Shown here piece after piece: positions 16,980 through 20,044 of a DNA stretch of 20,044 nt. The translations under genes and the position numbers were made by a program. The stretch is from Chara braunii (taxonomy: Eukaryota > Streptophyta > Charophyceae > Charales > Characeae). Each line of letters starts with the position of its first letter. Within the stretch, counting starts at the first letter, position 1. The notes below the pieces were generated by a model. The model worked only from the letters and a program-made list of their open reading frames with translations. It was not told where the DNA came from and did not search any database. The stretch covers positions 841,236 through 861,279 of the forward strand of contig BFEA01000470.1 in assembly GCA_003427395.1 (NCBI GenBank), written 5' to 3'.

Positions 16980-17244
16980 GCCAGGACCGACTAGCGCCGT
17001 TTTTTTCTTCTTTTTTTTTTTCAAAAGAACATGTGTGCTTGGGTTTTCTGCTTGGTTTTCTATCACGTGTGATAGATTTAAATGGCTACAGACGGAAAAA
17101 AAAAAAAAAAAAATTGCTACAGGCCATCGATGGAGGGAAAATCGTGTGGGCTTCCGAGTTTCGCAGAGACTCAAAAAAAGCGCAAAAGTTTTTAATTTTT
17201 AAAATTTTAAGTTTGGTCTTTTAATTCAGAATCACTGTCGCAGC
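16980..17244. other. Unassigned spacer with T-run, A-run and a small hairpin
   Basis: Contains a T-rich run (17000-17021), an A-run (17095-17112) and the small inverted repeat TCTATCAC/GTGATAGA near 17059. No gene is recognised. Confidence 0.5.
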
Positions 17245-17466
17245 ATTGCATTTGGGGTAGTTCCAGTAGAGTTACAAAAAAGAAGAGTTATAATTGCACT
17301 ATATATGCGGCAAGATACATTTCGCAATTGCACTTGGGGCACCCTACACCTGGCCAGAAAGCTGGGGTGTATACATTGCCCCAAGTGCAATTCGAAACTG
17401 TATCTTGGCCCATAGTAGTGCAATGATAACTCATTTTTGTGACTCCCTCTTAGTTTCCCCATTGCG
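17245..17466. mobile_element. Long foldback element C
   Basis: Almost the entire 220 bp is an imperfect palindrome. Arms of about 85-100 bp include AATTGCACTTGGGGCA (left, about 17324) and its complement TGCCCCAAGTGCAATT (right), GCAAGATACA/TGTATCTTGG and GAGTTAT/ATAACTC. The loop is about 15 bp. There is no ORF. This is a MITE/foldback element and, if transcribed, a natural hairpin-RNA source. Confidence 0.8.
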
Positions 17467-17805
17467 TTTTCATGTATTTCTGGGGGGGGGGAGGGCACAA
17501 GAACGCAACGCTGCTACAGTGCTTCGTGTCTCGACAAGGCCGGCGAAAAAAACAATGTAAGTTGTGTATACAAAGTACTGGGCGCAGCCCATTGGCTGAG
17601 TCCAGCACGCCGATGACTTCGATGGTTCCCATCGCATGTGCATGTGCTGACGGAAGCACCCTAAGCTGAATTTTGCGCTCTTTATCTTCGACATGAAAGA
17701 GAGGATTCTTCATCTGAAAAAAATGCAGAATCCATTTTTTTTAATGCCAAAAGCGGGTCACGCAGCACTGTACTGTCCCACGTTTGAAACGAGTGCCAGT
17801 CGGTC
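17467..17805. other. Unassigned spacer
   Basis: A G-run lies at 17480-17490. No gene, repeat family or promoter is recognised; short open frames on both strands lack recognisable motifs. Confidence 0.5.
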
Positions 17806-17903
17806 CTGGGGTCAAGTCCCACTTGGCCAGATTCCTCATTTTTTGACGTTGATCTTCATGATCTACCGTCAGGAATTGGCGATTCCGGTAAGTGGGACTT
17901 GGG
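17806..17903. mobile_element. Palindromic element family B, copy 5
   Basis: Arms AAGTCCCACTTGGCCAG (left) and GGTAAGTGGGACTT (right). It is the most diverged copy. Its right end runs straight into a U6 3' fragment at a shared GGCCCC word. Confidence 0.7.
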
Positions 17904-17906
17904 ATC

Positions 17907-17953
17907 TGGCCCCTGCGCAAGGATGACAAGCATAAATAATCAAGAAAAGGTCC
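17907..17953 (+). pseudogene. U6 snRNA 3'-half fragment
   Basis: TGGCCCCTGCGCAAGGATGA is identical to plant U6; the following ACAAGCATAAATAATCAAG and AAAAGGTCC match the plant-type 3' end with a few changes. The 5' half of U6 is absent, replaced by family B copy 5. Confidence 0.8.
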
Positions 17954-17995
17954 CCAAAAAGTAGAATATATATATATATGTTAATGTATATGTCT

Positions 17996-18060
17996 GGATT
18001 CGAACTTGGGTCTGCATTTCAACAGTTAATAAGTGTAGCAATACCGGCGGATCTAGGCTC
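17996..18060 (-). repeat. tRNA-like SINE head with B-box
   Basis: On the minus strand: GAGCCTAGATCCGCCGGTA (degenerate A-box), then TTAACTGTTGAAATGCAGAC and AGTTCGAATCC (near-consensus B-box). The middle matches the fragment at 16111-16155 at about 22 of 28 positions, so the two belong to one tRNA-derived family. Confidence 0.55.
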
Positions 18061-18140
18061 GTTGCTATCTGTTAATGATTCATTCATTCAATTGCTGCCA
18101 AATCTGGAAGGAATCTGACTACACTCACATCCATAGCTTA

Positions 18141-18142
18141 GT

Positions 18143-18204
<62 letters not shown>
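18141..18204. repeat. (GA)n microsatellite 1
   Basis: A long GA dinucleotide tract with one AAAG interruption near its start. The Arg/Glu- or Ser/Leu-repeat open frames here are artefacts. Confidence 0.95.
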
Positions 18205-18207
<3 letters not shown>

Positions 18208-18225
18208 GCTCCCAGATCCTCCTAT

Positions 18226-18228
<3 letters not shown>

Positions 18229-18283
<55 letters not shown>
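18229..18283. repeat. (GA)n microsatellite 2
   Basis: A second GA tract, separated from the first by a short spacer containing TCCCAGATCCTCCTAT. A related TCCCAGATGCTCCTAT follows this tract, so tract plus spacer look duplicated as one unit. Confidence 0.95.
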
Positions 18284-18286
<3 letters not shown>

Positions 18287-18341
18287 TAGTGTGAGTACCC
18301 TCCCAGATGCTCCTATGAAAACAAAAATACACAAACGATGA

Positions 18342-18406
18342 GCTCTAGATTTCAGAGCCTCCAAGCATGGCAGCATGCTGACTAAGCAAGCGCTCCGATT
18401 CGCTGA
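18342..18406 (-). repeat. tRNA-Ala-like SINE fragment
   Basis: On the minus strand GCGAATCGGAGCGCTTGCTT and AGCATGCTGCCATGCTTGG resemble a tRNA-Ala D-arm/anticodon region with an 8-bp internal duplication (GCATGC). The B-box is too degenerate to confirm. Low confidence. Confidence 0.3.
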
Positions 18407-18930
18407 AAAAGAAGGTGATCACAATCTTACCTGTGATTGGTGCAACTAGGGATGCTCGTATCACCCCCCCATCAGTTGGCCCTGTTGGACTGTGTTAGAG
18501 AAAACCTAGGCCACACATGAATCAGGACAGATATCAGGAGGGTTCAGGGGGGGGGTCATCATCAAATCTCCTCCTCCTCCCTCCTCCCTCCTCCTCACCC
18601 TACACCCACCTCATCCCCCCCCTCCCCACCACCCCACCTTCCCTCCCGACGAAAAGAAAAAGAGCATTTCCTGAACTCGAATGCTATCTTACAAAGAAAG
18701 GAATATTTCCCTCCGTAATACTTTCCAGATAGGTAAGGAATCTAAGGGTCTCGCCGTGAAACGAGTGCATGTGCCCACGAAAAGGGGCAAAATACACTTG
18801 TTACTATTTATAGCAAACCGATGAACCTCACCATTTTCTGCAGATAGATGCGCTCGTCTCATTTTTCGTTTCGTGTCCCGTGCGGCAACGCCCTAAGGTG
18901 TTGTAATCAATCTCATAATTGGAGCCTTGG
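18407..18930. other. Unassigned spacer with C/T-rich tract
   Basis: A CCTCCTCC-rich tract covers 18565-18650, with a G-run at 18546-18555. No gene is recognised. Confidence 0.5.
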
Positions 18931-18933
18931 GCC

Positions 18934-19076
18934 TTGGGCACCGGGCCCTTTTTCGCTGCACTACTCTTCAAATGCACAAAAGACAAAAATCATGTCCCTG
19001 CATCTTTCCATGTTCTGGCGGAAGATTCACTCTCGTTTTGCAGCTTTCAAGAGTAGTGCATCCAGGCCCTAAGGGT
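18934..19076. mobile_element. Foldback element D
   Basis: TGCACTACTCTTCAAATGC (about 18956) is inverted at GCTTTCAAGAGTAGTGCA (about 19042), flanked by GGGCC/GGCCC pairs. Element length is about 140 bp, with a loop of about 65 bp. No ORF. Confidence 0.65.
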
Positions 19077-19093
19077 CAGATCCCACTAGTCTC

Positions 19094-19264
19094 TTAAACC
19101 ACCAGTACTTCCTAAAGTCGTGCTTCCATGTTCTGGCCGTTAACGCTACGCGATTTGAGGAAACGTACGGGCCACTACAGGAGCGCCCAAATTCATCCAA
19201 CTAGAAACGTTTCTACTCTGTTTTTTTCCGCGGCCGATAGCTGGGCCAAGTACTGGTGGTTTAA
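19094..19264. mobile_element. Inverted-repeat element family A, copy 3 (long form)
   Basis: 171 bp with perfect ends TTAAACCACCAGTACTT and complement. It carries the 47-nt module (19186-19232) including the 12-nt palindrome AGAAACGTTTCT and a run of seven T. It holds a private insertion TTCCATGTTCTGG (about 19127) that matches sequence 120 bp upstream. Confidence 0.9.
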
Positions 19265-19316
19265 AGCTGTTTTACCAGTCAATTCAGTTTTGAATCGATA
19301 CAAAGTCAGAGTAATA

Positions 19317-19417
19317 GTACTTCAGGACATCCGTTAAAATTGGAACGATACAGAGAATGAAGATTAGCATGGCCCCTGCACAAGGATGACACGCATAAAT
19401 CGAGAAATGGTCCAAAT
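19317..19417 (+). pseudogene. Full-length U6 snRNA retropseudogene
   Basis: Covers the whole U6 from the 5' stem (GTACTTCAGGACATCC) to GAGAAATGGTCCAAAT. The ACAGAGA box and the AGC triad are present, but a 4-nt insertion lies just after the box (ACAGAGA-ATGA-AGATTAGC). An A-rich tail (19418-19440) follows, and GAGTAATAG is directly repeated at 19309-19317 and 19445-19453, the target-site duplication of LINE-mediated retroposition. No upstream USE/TATA pair typical of plant U6 genes is seen, so it should be silent. Confidence 0.9.
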
Positions 19418-19465
19418 GAAAAAAAAAAAAAATAAAAAAAATCCGAGTAATAGATCTAATTCGGG

Positions 19466-19499
19466 CGCGCTAACGCAGCGGTAACGCTGCGTTAGCGCG
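19466..19499. repeat. Perfect 15-bp stem hairpin
   Basis: CGCGCTAACGCAGCG, loop GTAA, then the exact complement. It is followed by sequence with an A-box/B-box-like layout (ACGCAGCGGTAACGC and GGGGATCGCACGG, 19531 on), so it may be the head of a tRNA-like SINE instead of a terminator. Confidence 0.8.
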
Positions 19500-19668
19500 T
19501 CGTCACTACGGTGCGCAGGCAGCGGGGGATCGCACGGGGGTAGCTGTCATTAAGCTAGGCCTAGCCAGAGCTTGCTGTTGGGTATGGTGGAGGCGGTGGG
19601 GTGATAGAGCGTGAGGGCGTTGAGGTGGAACGGAGATAGTGAGGCAACCCTGTACTTCGATAGATCAG

Positions 19669-19857
19669 CTATTGGCATTTACTCCTTTCTCTTATACGAC
19701 GGCGAGTGGAAAAAGTCGAAGTCGATGGGCTTTTGTCAAACTGAGGAGCCTTAACTTTGGGCCGATCGATTGAGAGCTCATCCTCAACTTGTTGGATCAC
19801 CTCTTGTTCCTTAATGCTATCCGTGATAGTTTTCTGGAGTTGCGCTTGCTTCTTGAT
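19669..19857 (-). pseudogene. Coding-like fragment, unknown protein
   Basis: On the minus strand an open stretch of about 62 codons reads IKKQAQLQKTITDSIKEQEV, then VEDELSIDRPKVKAPQFD, and ends SKCQ at a TAG. It is Lys/Glu/Gln-rich and probably helical or coiled-coil at first. There is no ATG at its start; it is preceded by TCTACTGCTCAG, a plausible 3' splice site, so it could be an exon or part of a retroelement Gag. A related CATCAAGAAGC..GCGCAA motif lies at 19980-20005. No family is recognised. Confidence 0.35.
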
Positions 19858-19869
19858 GCCTGAGCAGTA

Positions 19870-20044
19870 GATATTGATTGATTGATAGATAGGGGTTGAG
19901 TAAATTTAGTTTTGGGTTGGTTAGGGTTTGAGAAAATTTCGAGTAAATTTTGATTGGTTTTGGTACCTCTACTAATTCTTGAGTTTTGCGCGCTTCTTGA
20001 TGGTGTATTGATGGTGAATAGGGCTTGAGTATTAGATAGGGTTC
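19870..20044. other. Unassigned right edge
   Basis: T/G-rich sequence with TTGATTGATTGATAGATAG and GGTTAGGGTTTGAG words. On the minus strand it could be an intron before the coding-like fragment. No gene is recognised. Confidence 0.35.

Noticed and set aside
14057-18060. CRISPR-like array from the many short repeats
   Set aside because: The repeats are irregularly spaced palindromic elements in eukaryotic-type DNA; there are no uniform spacers and no cas genes.
18141-18341. Arg/Glu-repeat and Ser/Leu-repeat open frames
   Set aside because: They are translations of (GA)n microsatellites.
19920-19935. GGTTAGGGTTTGAG, resembling the plant telomere repeat
   Set aside because: A single imperfect unit, not an array.

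Overview
The window reads as nuclear, repeat-packed DNA from the green plant lineage (land plant or charophyte alga). The best clue is a set of U6 snRNA-derived sequences whose 3' half has the plant-type ending (GCATAAATCGAGAAATGG), which differs from the animal form. The species cannot be named from sequence alone. I see no intact host gene; nearly everything recognisable is a transposable element or a decayed retroposed copy.

Layout: (1) about 180-2180, minus strand: a decayed LINE. An ORF1-like stretch is followed by an ORF2 apurinic-endonuclease domain with the GDFN motif, and a short inverted-repeat element (family A) sits inside the ORF1-like part. (2) 2170-2600: pyrimidine-rich sequence and a 35-bp tandem duplication. 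(3) About 2786-13480, plus strand: one large Ty3/gypsy LTR retrotransposon. It has a long LTR/leader region with a TATA box, a plant-type initiator-tRNA-Met primer-binding site at 5153, then gag, protease, reverse transcriptase, RNase H, a PHD-type zinc finger, integrase, and at least two further open frames downstream. The element is dead: about ten in-frame stops, about five frame changes, and lost catalytic aspartates in protease, RT and RNase H. No 3' LTR was recognised by eye. (4) 13600-20044: a dense mosaic of small elements. It holds an A-tailed retroposed sequence, five copies of palindromic family B, two more copies of family A, several single foldback elements, tRNA-like (SINE-head) sequences, three U6-derived loci with nested insertions, long (GA)n tracts, and a minus-strand coding-like fragment at the right edge.

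The most interesting feature is the retrotransposon's architecture. A C4HC3 PHD finger, normally a histone-tail reader, lies in the pol polyprotein between RNase H and integrase, and no chromodomain is seen at the integrase C-terminus. After integrase, a new frame (ORF3) starts through an ATGA stop/start overlap with pol and ends in a second ATGA, suggesting coupled translation of extra proteins. A further frame encodes a long acidic stretch followed by an Arg/Ser-rich tail. Together this suggests a Ty3 lineage with its own chromatin-targeting module and accessory proteins, now present here only as a pseudogenised copy.
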